Below, one piece after another: positions 50,501 through 56,479 of a stretch of 64,000 nucleotides of DNA; the first letter of the stretch is position 1; each line of letters begins with the position of its first letter. This stretch comes from Hermodice carunculata (taxonomy: Eukaryota > Annelida > Polychaeta > Eunicida > Amphinomidae): positions 79,348,725-79,412,724 of the forward strand of contig OZ026623.1 of NCBI GenBank assembly GCA_964020975.1, in the 5' to 3' direction. The notes beneath the pieces were generated by a model, which was not told where the DNA came from, did not search any database, and worked only from the letters and a program-made list of their open reading frames with translations. The translations under genes were made by a program, and so were the position numbers.

Positions 50501-51029
50501 GACAAAATTGTCAATAATAGATATTTTAGAGTATAATGCAGTATATGACGCACTTTCAGCCCTAGATGTCGATTATGCACTAAAATTGTTAATAACAGTG
50601 GACTTACCTTCATTTTGAAACTCTAGTTCACATATGTTAACCCTTAAAATGCTAATCACTGCTATAGTCGTTTTCTCAGTACTGTTATACATATGATGGT
50701 TAAATGATTCAAATTCCTCATGAAAATACCTTTTATTCAAATACCAGGAAGCCTAGTCTAAAGCAAAAAGTAGTCTTAGTCAACAGCTTTCCTGGGGGCA
50801 CTTTTCGTGCAATGTGCGCAAGGTGCTACCAGGAAAGCTCTTGACTCAGTCTTAAATCAGCGCTTTAAGGGTTAATGAAACCAGCAATGCGTTCAAACAT
50901 TTTAAATTATTGTTCCAGGTAGCGTGCGATTTCAAAGCTTCAGATGTCGAAATAACAACGTCATTCCTTTGTCTCTGTATTGTGACTTCGGTAATGACTG
51001 TCGAGATAATTCGGATGAATCAGCGTGTG
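17003..51029 (+). CDS. Multi-domain lectin-like protein gene (partial; 17 exons listed separately)
   Basis: This is the span of one exon-shuffled gene; only the exons listed below are coding. Domain order is kringle (second half), FTP (C-terminal part), F5/8 type C, FTP, SUEL/Gal_lectin, CUB, CUB, C-type lectin, LDLa, LDLa. Each exon has AG/GT borders, and the end phase of each equals the start phase of the next: 1,2,1,0,0,1,1,1,1,0,1,1,1,2,1,1,1. The exons sum to about 3.09 kb, roughly 1,030 codons, and I noticed no in-frame stop. All modules are extracellular types with paired cysteines, so the product is probably secreted or a membrane ectodomain that binds glycans or proteins. Membership of one transcript is inferred from phase, order and strand. 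The 5' end, the first half of the kringle, the first half of the first FTP domain and the 3' end were not found. Not every intron was searched exhaustively, so small exons may be missing. Confidence 0.75.
19245..19335 (-). repeat. Possible tRNA-derived SINE fragment
   Basis: On the minus strand GAGAGTTCAAATCCTGCTCC matches a pol III B box (GTTCAAATCC) with an acceptor-stem-like continuation, and ATTGAGGCATTTTGCAATTG upstream resembles the D-to-anticodon region of tRNA-derived SINE heads. The A box is weak and no tail is defined. Confidence 0.3.
22226..22307 (+). repeat. (TAG)n and (TTG)n microsatellite
   Basis: About 12 TAG units, then irregular TAG and TGTTGT copies. Confidence 0.9.
22688..22826 (+). 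CDS. FTP lectin domain exon 1 (first FTP, middle part)
   Basis: The acceptor is TTCTTCAG and the donor GTATGT; phases are 1 to 2. The peptide includes [13 protein letters not shown], then [10 protein letters not shown]. This resembles the centre of eel-fucolectin/tachylectin-4 domains, where a strand of the form L.DIEVRVG is followed by a cysteine loop. Its start phase and position match the second half of the FTP domain encoded at 34787. The preceding FTP half would be expected on a phase 1-1 exon of about 200 bases between 17173 and 22687, but I did not recognise one. Together with the next exon it forms the C-terminal part of the domain. An unrelated cysteine-rich domain is the alternative. 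Confidence 0.55.
23063..23135 (+). repeat. Fragment of R3
   Basis: GGACTGCAGAATAGGGTAAT and ACTACTAGGAAGTGGTTCTA match the end of the copy at 10.2-10.5 kb. It lies between the two FTP1 exons. Confidence 0.55.
24145..24278 (+). CDS. FTP lectin domain exon 2 (first FTP, C-terminal part)
   Basis: The acceptor is AACCAG and the proposed donor GTACGT; phases are 2 to 1. The peptide begins [13 protein letters not shown], matching the family hallmark of a cysteine, then P, then GRYVTV. It ends with [12 protein letters not shown], corresponding to the LxLCEVEVYG end of FTP domains. Phase 2 joins exactly to the donor at 22826, completing an arginine codon, and the phase 1 end joins the F5/8C exon at 24741. 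Between the two hallmarks is a segment (around [14 protein letters not shown]) longer than usual. The open frame runs past the proposed donor, so the exact 3' border is less certain than the domain. Confidence 0.55.
24741..24886 (+). CDS. F5/8 type C (discoidin) domain exon 1 of 3
   Basis: The acceptor is GTACTAG and the donor GTGAGC; phases are 1 to 0. It encodes the N-terminal third of a discoidin domain: the first disulfide cysteine in [10 protein letters not shown], the strand IITTSS, and the WCA motif in [12 protein letters not shown] that precedes the split (WPFIQ, then VDF on the next exon). In coagulation factors V/VIII, neurexin IV and discoidin, this fold binds phospholipid, sugars or matrix. 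The three exons together give about 147 residues, the usual length for the family. Confidence 0.8.
25580..25729 (+). CDS. F5/8 type C (discoidin) domain exon 2 of 3
   Basis: The acceptor is TATGTAG and the donor GTAAAT; phases are 0 to 0. The peptide starts [18 protein letters not shown], matching the family core VDLGxxxxVxGVxTQGR. It continues with a segment containing VRSFSVSYG, equivalent to the WVxSYxVxYS strand. It supplies the middle of the beta-barrel. The phases match the flanking discoidin exons exactly. Confidence 0.82.
26060..26265 (+). repeat. R2 dispersed repeat copy in the discoidin intron
   Basis: It shares GAGGTTGAGAGGACCCG, CATCAGTTGCC, AATCAGGATTAAAATTT and TACATTGGTATAGGAAGATG with the other R2 copies. 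It lies between discoidin exons 2 and 3. Confidence 0.55.
26756..26903 (+). CDS. F5/8 type C (discoidin) domain exon 3 of 3
   Basis: The acceptor is TACGTAG and the donor GTAAGT; phases are 0 to 1. The peptide begins [16 protein letters not shown] and ends with [11 protein letters not shown]. It keeps the final APCLRxExxGC-like strand and the last cysteine, which pairs with the first cysteine of the domain in this family. The usual GN.D and PPIxARFIRI motifs are relaxed: the equivalent region reads [13 protein letters not shown]. The phase 1 end leads into the FTP exon at 30990. Confidence 0.8.
26904..30989. other. Intron between discoidin and second FTP
   Basis: No plus-strand domain exon seen. 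It contains the minus-strand exon-like frame at 29929-30167. Confidence 0.5.
29929..30167 (-). CDS. Exon-like minus-strand frame, possible 3' terminal exon of an antisense gene
   Basis: On the minus strand an acceptor (CTGTTTCAG) is followed by about 79 codons and a TAG stop. The peptide is hydrophilic: [20 protein letters not shown] near the start, then [14 protein letters not shown], and a basic end [11 protein letters not shown]. It lacks cysteines and membrane segments and looks like a cytoplasmic tail with tyrosines and charged residues. I do not recognise a family. It lies antisense inside the intron between the discoidin and second FTP exons. No upstream exon was found, so it may be the last exon of a nested gene, a decayed copy, or chance. 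Confidence 0.35.
30990..31187 (+). CDS. FTP lectin domain (second FTP) exon 1 of 2
   Basis: The acceptor is TTATCCAG and the donor GTAAGC; phases are 1 to 1. A second AG at 31004-31005 would break the phase, so 30990 is preferred. The peptide contains [10 protein letters not shown], then AAYTVDG, then [11 protein letters not shown]. These match the NxALxKPxxQSSTY, AVDGN and NPWWxVDLG blocks of fucolectin/tachylectin-4/pentraxin-1 domains, which bind fucose with calcium in eel agglutinin and horseshoe-crab tachylectin-4. Whether sugar-binding residues are kept cannot be settled by eye. Confidence 0.75.
31188..34786. other. Intron within the second FTP domain
   Basis: AT-rich. It contains an R1 copy on the minus strand and otherwise nothing recognised. 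Confidence 0.5.
33990..34180 (-). repeat. R1 copy, minus strand
   Basis: Read on the minus strand it encodes by chance the same peptide pattern as the left-edge copies ([11 protein letters not shown] against FDLSEETVSQIY), which reflects DNA-level similarity of the repeat. It lies in the second FTP intron. Confidence 0.5.
34787..35008 (+). CDS. FTP lectin domain (second FTP) exon 2 of 2
   Basis: The acceptor is TTTTCTTAG and the donor GTGAGC; phases are 1 to 1. The peptide begins [17 protein letters not shown] and later has [20 protein letters not shown], then [11 protein letters not shown]. These are the GRYVTVxxPG and LCEVEVYG hallmarks that end an FTP domain. With the previous exon the domain is about 140 residues, close to full length. 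The intron sits where FTP1 also has its phase 1 border, while FTP1 carries one further intron, so the two FTP modules are paralogous but have diverged in gene structure. Confidence 0.8.
35630..36740 (-). mobile_element. LINE 3' part: reverse transcriptase C-terminus and 3' region
   Basis: Read on the minus strand, three segments follow in order: [18 protein letters not shown] and [13 protein letters not shown]; then [23 protein letters not shown]; then [13 protein letters not shown] and a C-terminal end like that of CR1/Jockey-type LINEs. Several frame breaks show it is dead. The 3' end lies near the CAGACT repeats at about 35635-35655. It lies in the intron between the second FTP and SUEL exons, antisense to the gene. 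Confidence 0.75.
36740..37250 (+). mobile_element. LINE 5' part: AP-endonuclease segment, inverted relative to the 3' part
   Basis: On the plus strand the peptide shows [12 protein letters not shown], then [31 protein letters not shown] and [12 protein letters not shown], followed in another frame by [20 protein letters not shown]. This is the C-terminal half of an AP-like endonuclease and the linker after it in CR1/Jockey-type LINEs. It has at least two in-frame stops and one frameshift. It abuts the minus-strand reverse transcriptase part at about 36740, so both probably came from one 5'-inverted insertion. Confidence 0.7.
37483..37740 (+). CDS. SUEL/Gal_lectin (rhamnose-binding lectin-like) domain exon
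   Basis: The acceptor is GATTACAG and the donor GTTAGG (weak); phases are 1 to 1. An upstream CAG at 37444-37445 does not keep phase. The roughly 86-residue module has [13 protein letters not shown], a central [12 protein letters not shown] and an end NWTVTFVC, following the LxCPxGxxI, CxGxxxCxV and KYLxVxYxC layout of sea-urchin egg lectin domains. The two sugar-contact motifs of the family appear lost: the YGR position reads as part of QIKRTN, and DPCxGT reads KPRGTH. Fewer cysteines than usual are present. It is therefore a divergent member that may not bind rhamnose or galactose. Confidence 0.65.
38164..38333 (+). CDS. CUB domain 1, exon 1 of 2
   Basis: The acceptor is GCACAG and the donor GTGAGT; phases are 1 to 0. 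The peptide starts with [13 protein letters not shown] and continues [18 protein letters not shown], then VQLRFTSF. This is the first half of a CUB beta-sandwich: CG, the YPxxY loop, CxWxIxxP and IxLxFxxF. CUB domains mediate protein and glycan binding in secreted proteases and receptors. The typical SPxYP is degenerate (TTADYLRN). Confidence 0.72.
38538..39905 (+). mobile_element. Possible solo LTR (fossil)
   Basis: A stretch of about 1.37 kb inside the CUB1 intron begins TGTGACATG and ends TTTCTACA. Near its end it has an AATAAATA polyadenylation-like signal, followed by about 60 bases laid out like the end of the BEL/Pao LTR downstream. No second copy or internal region is present, and the flanking five bases do not match (CTTTT versus ATTCA), so the borders and even the class are uncertain. 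Confidence 0.3.
39922..40052 (+). repeat. (TA)n microsatellite grading into (TG)n
   Basis: A long TA tract to about 40008, then ACATACATATATA and TGTGTG stretches. It lies in the CUB1 intron. Confidence 0.97.
40554..40770 (+). CDS. CUB domain 1, exon 2 of 2 (divergent)
   Basis: The acceptor is TACACAG and the donor GTAAGA; phases are 0 to 1. It encodes 72 residues with two cysteines (in [10 protein letters not shown] and LLTCYKYN) and ends DAIVSFS. Position, phase and length make it the second half of the CUB begun at 38164, although the DYVxVxDG and yCG motifs are weak. It leads in phase 1 into the next CUB exon, only about 200 bases downstream. Confidence 0.65.
40968..41399 (+). CDS. CUB domain 2 (single exon)
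   Basis: The acceptor is GTGCTGCAG and the donor GTAGGA; phases are 1 to 1. The exon encodes 144 residues. A short cysteine-rich lead ([13 protein letters not shown]) precedes a clear [57 protein letters not shown] and MKVEFLSD, ending VGFQSLY. All four canonical CUB cysteines are present. Acidic residues in the FDIFEEDE and RDYIQITD segments lie where calcium-binding CUBs keep their E/D/D site, so calcium binding is plausible. Confidence 0.88.
41400..43402. other. Intron between CUB2 and the C-type lectin domain
   Basis: Non-coding apart from an R2 copy near its end and a T/G homopolymer run at about 42085-42118. Confidence 0.5.
42945..43275 (+). repeat. R2 copy just upstream of the C-type lectin exon
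   Basis: It starts with GACTGACTCACAAGTCAGG and continues through GACGACCCGTTGAAACC, AGTTGCC and GTAAATGTTGATGTTTTTG. It ends about 130 bases before the exon at 43403, and an R1 copy follows the exon at 43715-43860. Confidence 0.6.
43403..43609 (+). CDS. C-type lectin domain exon 1 of 3
   Basis: The acceptor is TATTACAG and the donor GTATGA; phases are 1 to 1. It encodes the long-form CTLD start: [40 protein letters not shown], and VFIG at the end. It lies between two repeat fragments, an R2 copy just upstream and an R1 copy just downstream, so the exon is embedded in repetitive DNA. Confidence 0.88.
43715..43860 (+). repeat. R1 copy in the C-type lectin intron
   Basis: It shares ATTTTAGACTTC, CCACTTCAAAG, TTGGATCTGTACCA and ATGCTCAAATATTTTTG with the left-edge units. 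It is followed at about 44050 by the GAAGGGGTCAAAC marker also found near 1680. Confidence 0.55.
44292..44401. repeat. Compound palindromic microsatellite (CT)n(AT)n(AG)n
   Basis: CT units (about 44297-44318) pass into AT (44319-44335) and then AG (44335-44381 and beyond). The CT and AG arms are complementary around the AT centre, so the tract can form a long hairpin. Confidence 0.95.
46206..46318 (+). repeat. (TAG)n microsatellite
   Basis: TAG units, impure at the left, then uninterrupted for about 75 bases. It lies in the C-type lectin intron. Confidence 0.97.
47066..47135 (+). CDS. C-type lectin domain exon 2 of 3
   Basis: The acceptor is TTTTGTAG and the donor GTGAAG; phases are 1 to 2. 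The 70-base exon encodes [19 protein letters not shown] then TYSNW, completing the WIGL core as VFIG plus LND and supplying the WxWxDGSxxxYxNW signature. The tryptophan codon is split across the next intron and restored by the first base at 47663. Confidence 0.88.
47500..47614 (+). repeat. (TA)n and (TG)n microsatellite
   Basis: TA tract to about 47582, a short mixed bridge, then a TG tract. It ends about 50 bases before the third C-type lectin exon. Confidence 0.97.
47663..47820 (+). CDS. C-type lectin domain exon 3 of 3
   Basis: The acceptor is TTTGTAG and the donor GTAAGG; phases are 2 to 1. It reads [20 protein letters not shown], then [12 protein letters not shown] and QYVCKM. The calcium/sugar-binding loop contains a QPD tripeptide, the form linked to galactose-type specificity. 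The second motif, normally WND, is WRD, keeping the aspartate but not the asparagine. Both terminal cysteines are present. Sugar preference is inference only. Confidence 0.88.
48667..49008 (-). CDS. Unknown minus-strand 113-codon open frame
   Basis: The frame is preceded on the minus strand by a T-rich stretch ending in CATCCCAG, like a splice acceptor, and ends in TAA. Protein-like composition is visible: [56 protein letters not shown] and RRNCAPTYA, with five spaced cysteines. A frame this long is unusual in AT-rich intronic DNA. It lies antisense in the intron between the C-type lectin and first LDLa exons. No family is recognised. It could be an exon of an unseen antisense gene or a decayed gene or transposon fragment. 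Confidence 0.3.
   Translation of the reverse strand: MHPSKPGPLGTVYRLFLSSMEKGWTEQVILFSPTIEWLKKVCIHQGQITELRIVCHSYTCIYPGQTVFNIKDDVCKFDLGVLYSEERTFDRRNCAPTYATLPVGYFEAFFETV
49326..49481 (+). CDS. LDL-receptor class A repeat 1 exon (four-cysteine form)
   Basis: The acceptor is TTATTTAAG and the donor GTATGT; phases are 1 to 1. A linker of about 21 residues ([16 protein letters not shown]...) precedes the repeat, which has [25 protein letters not shown]. The calcium cage (CDGxxDCxDxSDE) is intact. Only four cysteines are visible: the positions equivalent to C1 and C3, which pair with each other in LDLa modules, are both absent. Confidence 0.85.
50637..50875. mobile_element. piggyBac-type MITE, 231 bp with TTAA duplications
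   Basis: TTAA (50637-50640) is followed by CCCTTAAAATGC, and the other end is GCGCTTTAAGGG followed by TTAA (50872-50875). Terminal CCC/GGG with a TTAA target is the piggyBac signature. Inside is a near-perfect 18-base inverted repeat (AGTCAACAGCTTTCCTGG and its complement with one change). There is no coding capacity, so it is a non-autonomous element. It ends 43 bases before the second LDLa exon. Confidence 0.65.
50919..51029 (+). CDS. LDL-receptor class A repeat 2 exon (four-cysteine form)
   Basis: The acceptor is TTGTTCCAG and the donor GTAAGG; phases are 1 to 1. The repeat has [27 protein letters not shown]. The acidic calcium-binding end is kept, and C1 and C3 are missing as in the first repeat. 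It lies 43 bases after a piggyBac-type MITE and about 800 bases before the BEL/Pao element. This is the last exon I can recognise; the phase 1 end shows that the gene continues. Confidence 0.85.
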
Positions 51030-51837
51030 GTAAGGCACTATAAAACTAGAAGGTCATGATCTATCCTTTTCCTTCTTCTAGTTATTTTTATTGTTATTAT
51101 TATTATCATCATCATCATCATCATCATCATCATGTTGGTATGTCTGCCTTGGACGTATGGATTTCGACTTTGATTGTGATCATGGATGGTTCTTGTTTGT
51201 TCACATTTTCGGAGCATTTTTCTGCAGCATTGTTCAAATAGGATGTCCCCTTCGATTTTTTCTAACCGTCATTTTTTTTACGTTTTCAACGTGACATCTA
51301 CTCATCTTTAGTAAGTAAATAAATAAGGTATTGCTTGGTGGATTTATTAAGTTTTGTCGCAATATCTGGTGATGTTCGTATTGATGGGCTTCAAGGTTTT
51401 CCTACATCGACGGATTTTCAACTACGATATTGACAGCAAATTGTTTTCTAGTGCTATAAGGTTCAGGGCAGTCGTGGACATAAAACTTGGTACCTTGAAA
51501 TCACTGGGTATCAAACAGCCAAGGTCACCAGCACTGTCTTTGTTGTCATGGACACTGCAAAGGTGCTGGTTTTGCATTTGAATATATGAATGTCAATGCT
51601 TTCACTGTCTTGGTAGATGTGTTTGGTCACAAACCCTAGGTCTGATCATGGACGTATGATCTGTGATTATGACTGTGTCCATTATTTGTTGGGCCATCAA
51701 TGCAATGTTCCCATGACTTTACAACACTGGATTTATATGCTGTGTGTTTGGTCACGGGATGCTCTGCATGAGTAGGCTCTGTATCTTGAACTGAAGAGGG
51801 CAGTCACCATTGAAATGTGGCACAAAATCTGAGCACA
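51030..51837. other. Intron after the second LDLa exon
   Basis: Holds an (ATC)n tract. A 75-codon frame at 51354-51581 has no recognised domain. The BEL/Pao element starts at the right end. Confidence 0.45.
51104..51132 (+). repeat. (ATC)n microsatellite
   Basis: About nine trinucleotide units, preceded by TTATTATTATTATCATC. Confidence 0.9.
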
Positions 51838-51842
51838 AAGCC

Positions 51843-52554
51843 TGTGTGATTTTTTTTATATATCTCCATGGTTTTTCTTTTTGTTGTTGTACATGTGTCT
51901 TTGTAAACCCTGTAGTGTTATGGTACCGTATACAGGGGTTAATAATGTAATCAGGGTAGGGTTCTTTAGTTTTTTCCCTTTTTTTGAGTGGGTACTGCTT
52001 TCCTTTTATATTATAATGTTGGTGATGCATTCGCGCTGCTATAAATATACTGTTAACAGGCGGCATGTGGATAGAATCCCCATTTTTCAACGAGCCGAAG
52101 AGTTGTATCGAAGTCGAGAGAGTCGCGAGTTAGGGGCTTTGGCCCCGCACCTGCATATAATGTAATTAACAAGCGTCGAATGAACTAACGTAAGTAGAGA
52201 CCTGCGTTTGTCAATTGCTATTTCATCGTGTTCGTTTTGAAATGTTTCAAATTCCAGTGGTTTCGTAGTATTTATGGGCATCGTTCGTATGTTGCTTATA
52301 GGTACTAACATGGTTGAAGTTCTGTGCTTCACTGGGGTTGGATAGACCGTGTAATCCCGCAAAATAGCTTTGTAAGTATGCATTTAGTTTCAATCCTGAA
52401 TAAAAAAAGCCATAAAACATGTAAAAGAGTGTTGTAAAATCAGGTTATGTCAAGATGTAAATGAAGTTGATAGCTTGTACAGCTTGCGTATATGGAGTAT
52501 ATTGAATTGCGAAAAGAGTATTTAACATTGGTTATTAAGGGTTTATATTAAAGC

Positions 52555-52641
<87 letters not shown>

Positions 52642-53674
52642 AGCTAAAGATTTATGATGCATGAGCTTATGTTATTGGCAGCGTATTTTCTGCTATGAAT
52701 TGGTGTAATCCCGCAAAATAGCTTTGTAAGTATGCATTTAGTTTCAATCCTGAATAAAAAAAAGCCATAAAACATGTAAAAGAGTGTTGTAAAATCAGGT
52801 TATGTCAAGATGTAAATGAAGTTGATAGCTTGTACAGGTTACGTATATGGAGTATATTGAATTGAGAAAAGAGTATTTAACATTGGTTATTAAGGGTTAA
52901 TATTAAAGCTATGTATAAAGATATATATATATGTATGTATCAAGGTAAAGATTCATGATGCATGATCTTATGTTATTGGCAGCGTATTTTCTGGTATGAA
53001 TTGGTCAAAGGAACGGGCGACAAATATCTTTTCTTAGCACGTGCGCACATCGTTAAGTCATTGCGTGCATTCAAGTGTCAAGGGGTTAGCAACGATTCAG
53101 AGTGTAATTTCATGCCTAAAAGTAAGCTTTTCTAATAAATCTATATAAAAAGGACTGTTCTTATTTGTGCGACTTGAACATAAAAGTTTGGCATTTTTGC
53201 GTTTTAACAGTCGATACCTTTTCCCGTGGTTTCAATGTGTTTTACGCTTTGTTCTCTTTAGTTACATATTTTGACAGCAGGTGTCGCTGTTGTTTCAGCT
53301 TACTTTTTTATTTGGCCGTATTAATGGTTAGAAATTCTATTTAAGTATGAATTATTTACCAAGAGCATAGATTATTGAAGTATTTGTTAAATGGTGAAAT
53401 ATTATATTGTTAAAACTTGGCATATTGTTTAATAGAATATCGTATATGAAGTTATAAGTGAACAAGTGTTAAAAATAGTTACGATAAATGATACATTACG
53501 ATAAATGGTATAGAAATTAAGTTACACCAAATGAGTAGTAAAGATGATTATATGTTGATTATATGTATATTGCTGCAGTATGTCTCTCTGATGTTGCAGT
53601 GATGTCCTAGTGTCAATAAATGCCCATGGAGATTAAACTGTTTGAGTTGAGTCCTTCCTTCAGTCAAAGTGACA
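51843..53674 (+). repeat. 5' LTR of the BEL/Pao element
   Basis: About 1.83 kb, aligning by eye along its whole length with 58543-60108. It contains a (TA)n tract and an internal tandem duplication with a 354-base period (52349-52702 and 52703 to about 53008) that the 3' LTR lacks, which explains its extra length. Near the end are a CAATAAATG polyadenylation-like signal and the shared end sequence AGTCAAAGTGACA. Confidence 0.93.
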
Positions 53675-54299
53675 GAAGATAAAAGCTATTGCCTGCTTCG
53701 CCATGGGTGCCATAGTTACAAGACATACCTAGGAGCAGCGGGTAAAGGTGTTCCCGTGTTAGACACATTCGAGGGAATGTGCAATGTGTGTTCCAGTGTT
53801 CCCGGTTTCAAGTGTTAGACACATTAGTGGCGATGTGCATCAGTGCATCCATATATTTGTTCATCTGTGCTTCTGTGCATTCGCGTACTAGTGTTCAGAC
53901 ACACCAGAGATGATGTTCATCAGTGCTGTGCCACATCGTTAAACAGTTTAGGAGTCACATCGTGTGTTGTGACATTTATCGAGTCAAGTTTCAACATCAG
54001 TCTTCCATTCAGCTAGACAGCTACGTACCTGGTTGCAACCAACTCTGTTATTTATTGTGATTTATTAATTTATTTATTTTTGGTTTCAAAATTATTTTTA
54101 TTATTTTGGGTTTTTTGTTTTGTATTACCACATATCTATATATTGATACATCGTTTATCCAAACATACTGATTGGTATTTGGTATAGTGGTTTGTTATAT
54201 TATTTATTTTACAATATATTCAGTATATATCATTGGCATATTGTATATGAGGGTATCTATTACATTCTTGCACATTTTTGTGTGCGTTGTTTTCACAGC

Positions 54300-55740
54300 A
54301 TATACAATGGCGCCTCTAGAAGAGGCAAAGGTAGATAGGGGGACGGCAAAAGGCAAGGTGACTAGGCTATGCAACAACATATCAAGATTTGTTGTAGAGG
54401 AGGATGAACTTTCAACTTTGCCTACTTTGATCTCGAAATTAAGACAGGCATTTGATGAGTTCGAGGTCGCCCATGAGAAGGTTTTGAATCTTGATAAAGA
54501 GCATGAGAAAGAGCATGATGATTATTTTGACGAAGTACAATCTAAGTATGTCAAAATTTTAGGTGTAGCTAAAAGTGCTATAAACCCTGATGTTAAGACC
54601 GAAATAACACCTGCCCCAATCCCGGGTTGTGAAGTTTATGATATCCTATCCCTTTCCAAAAGTGCAAATAGAAACATTTCCTGGAGACCCGCTCCAATAT
54701 CATAACTTCATTAAAGCTTTCCAACTTTTAGTCGAATCATGCATAGCCGATCCGTCTGCTAGACTTTCTCGTATGCTCCAATACACGTCAGGTGCTGCTC
54801 ATCAGGCCATTAAGTCCGCTGTATTTCTTAAGCCAGAAGAGGGCTACAAGTTTGCGTGTGATACACTTCATAAACTTTATGGGAGTTCACACTTGGTAAA
54901 TCAAAGCATTATTAAGTCCCTTAGGTGTACAAGACCGATCAAATCGGTGGTTGATATGCAATCGCAACTCTTGTCAAATTTTGAAGAAAATTGATTGCCT
55001 TCATGAGGTAGATTCTCAGGTTGTCATTTTTGATATTGTTGCACGCTTACCTGCTTTTGTACAAAATAGATGGTATAAGGAGGAATTAAAGTACAAGCGT
55101 TCTTCAGGTAAATACATGAAATTTGAGCAGTTAGCAACTTGGGTCGATGGTCTTGCCGAAGAATGGTCAGGTCCATTGGTTGGACAAGTTGCTAGATCTG
55201 AGAGATATCAGAGTCGCAAAAATGTGACAGCTCATATTACCCAGGATGAAACTCAGGAGTTGATTGACCCCATGTTGGGGGTTGACAATATACCTGGTAA
55301 TTCATCAATGGCGCTGCTGTATGTACGTTTGACGTGAATGCAGTCACTCAGAAAAATACACAGCAGTCACAAAACTCACAGCATTTCAATGAGCCATGCA
55401 AAATGTGTAAACAGCATCATTTCATTATGAAGTGTCCTGTTTTGCGTGGTCTTGAGGTTAAAGATCGTTTAGCCTTTGTGAAGTTACATCAATTATGTGT
55501 GAACTGTTTAAGGGATAACCATGATATCTCTTACTGCAAATGTAAGGCTCGTTGTTTTGTTTGTGGCGACAAACATACAGCTTTCCTTCATACTGATAGG
55601 TCCTTAGTTAACTTTGCTGTGGATGCATCATCATGTTTGATACCTGTGGTTAGGGTACAGGTAAACAACAAAGTTTATGCTAGGGCCATACTGGATACTG
55701 CTTCTTCCACTTCTTTCTTTACTGAAAGTTAAGCTGATCA
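54300..55740 (+). mobile_element. BEL/Pao gag and protease-like region (fossil part)
   Basis: After the untranslated leader, a start at about 54307 (MAPLEEAKVDRGTAKG) opens a coiled-coil-like gag N-terminus rich in D/E/K. A DUF1759-type segment follows (ETFPGDPLQYHNFIKAF). Next comes a cysteine/histidine zinc-knuckle block (CKMCKQHHFIMKC and CFVCGDKH), then a retropepsin-like ILDTASS of the DUF1758 family. The order is that of BEL/Pao polyproteins. It is a decayed part of the element, not a host gene. Confidence 0.85.
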
Positions 55741-56479
55741 GTTAAATTTGAAAGGATCGTGGAATGATTGCATCTTAAGAACGATGAGTGGTGCATCTCC
55801 TGTTAGTTCAAAACAGGTGTTGCTTGAATTATCAACTGATCAAGAATCAATGGTGCTATCTGGTGTGAAACTTGTGCCACATATTCCTATATCCACGGGA
55901 GTTTTAGATCAAAGTAAATACCCACACTTGCAGGGTCTTGATCTATCTGCTAGTATAGACTGTCAACATGTGGATATTCTGATAGGTCAAGGTTTTGTAG
56001 AAGCCTTGATACCTTTAGAAGTACGTAAAGGTTTGCCTGGTCAACCAGTCGCAATTAAATATAAATTTGGTTGGACAGTCAGTGGTCAAATTACAAAGGC
56101 AGATGTGAGTAATGTCATATGCAATTTTATTTCAACTTCTCCAGTAGAGTTGGAAAATACTTGCGACACATTTATCAATGATGACATAAACAAATTGTGG
56201 GAACTAGAGAACTCTGCTTTTGAGCGTCAAGGCATGTCTATACTTGATAAAAGAGTTCTAAATTTGTGGGACGAGAAATGTAGAAAGGTCAATGATCACT
56301 ACGAATTGCCTATACCATGGAAAGATCCATGAGAACCCATTCCCAATAATATTAGCCTTGCGCAAAAGAGGTTAGATAACCTGATCGTTCATTTAGAACG
56401 AGATGATCTTTACCAGAGATATGATTCAGAAGTATCCAAATTACTAGATTCTGGGTATGCGGAAGTAGTTCCTGCTGAG

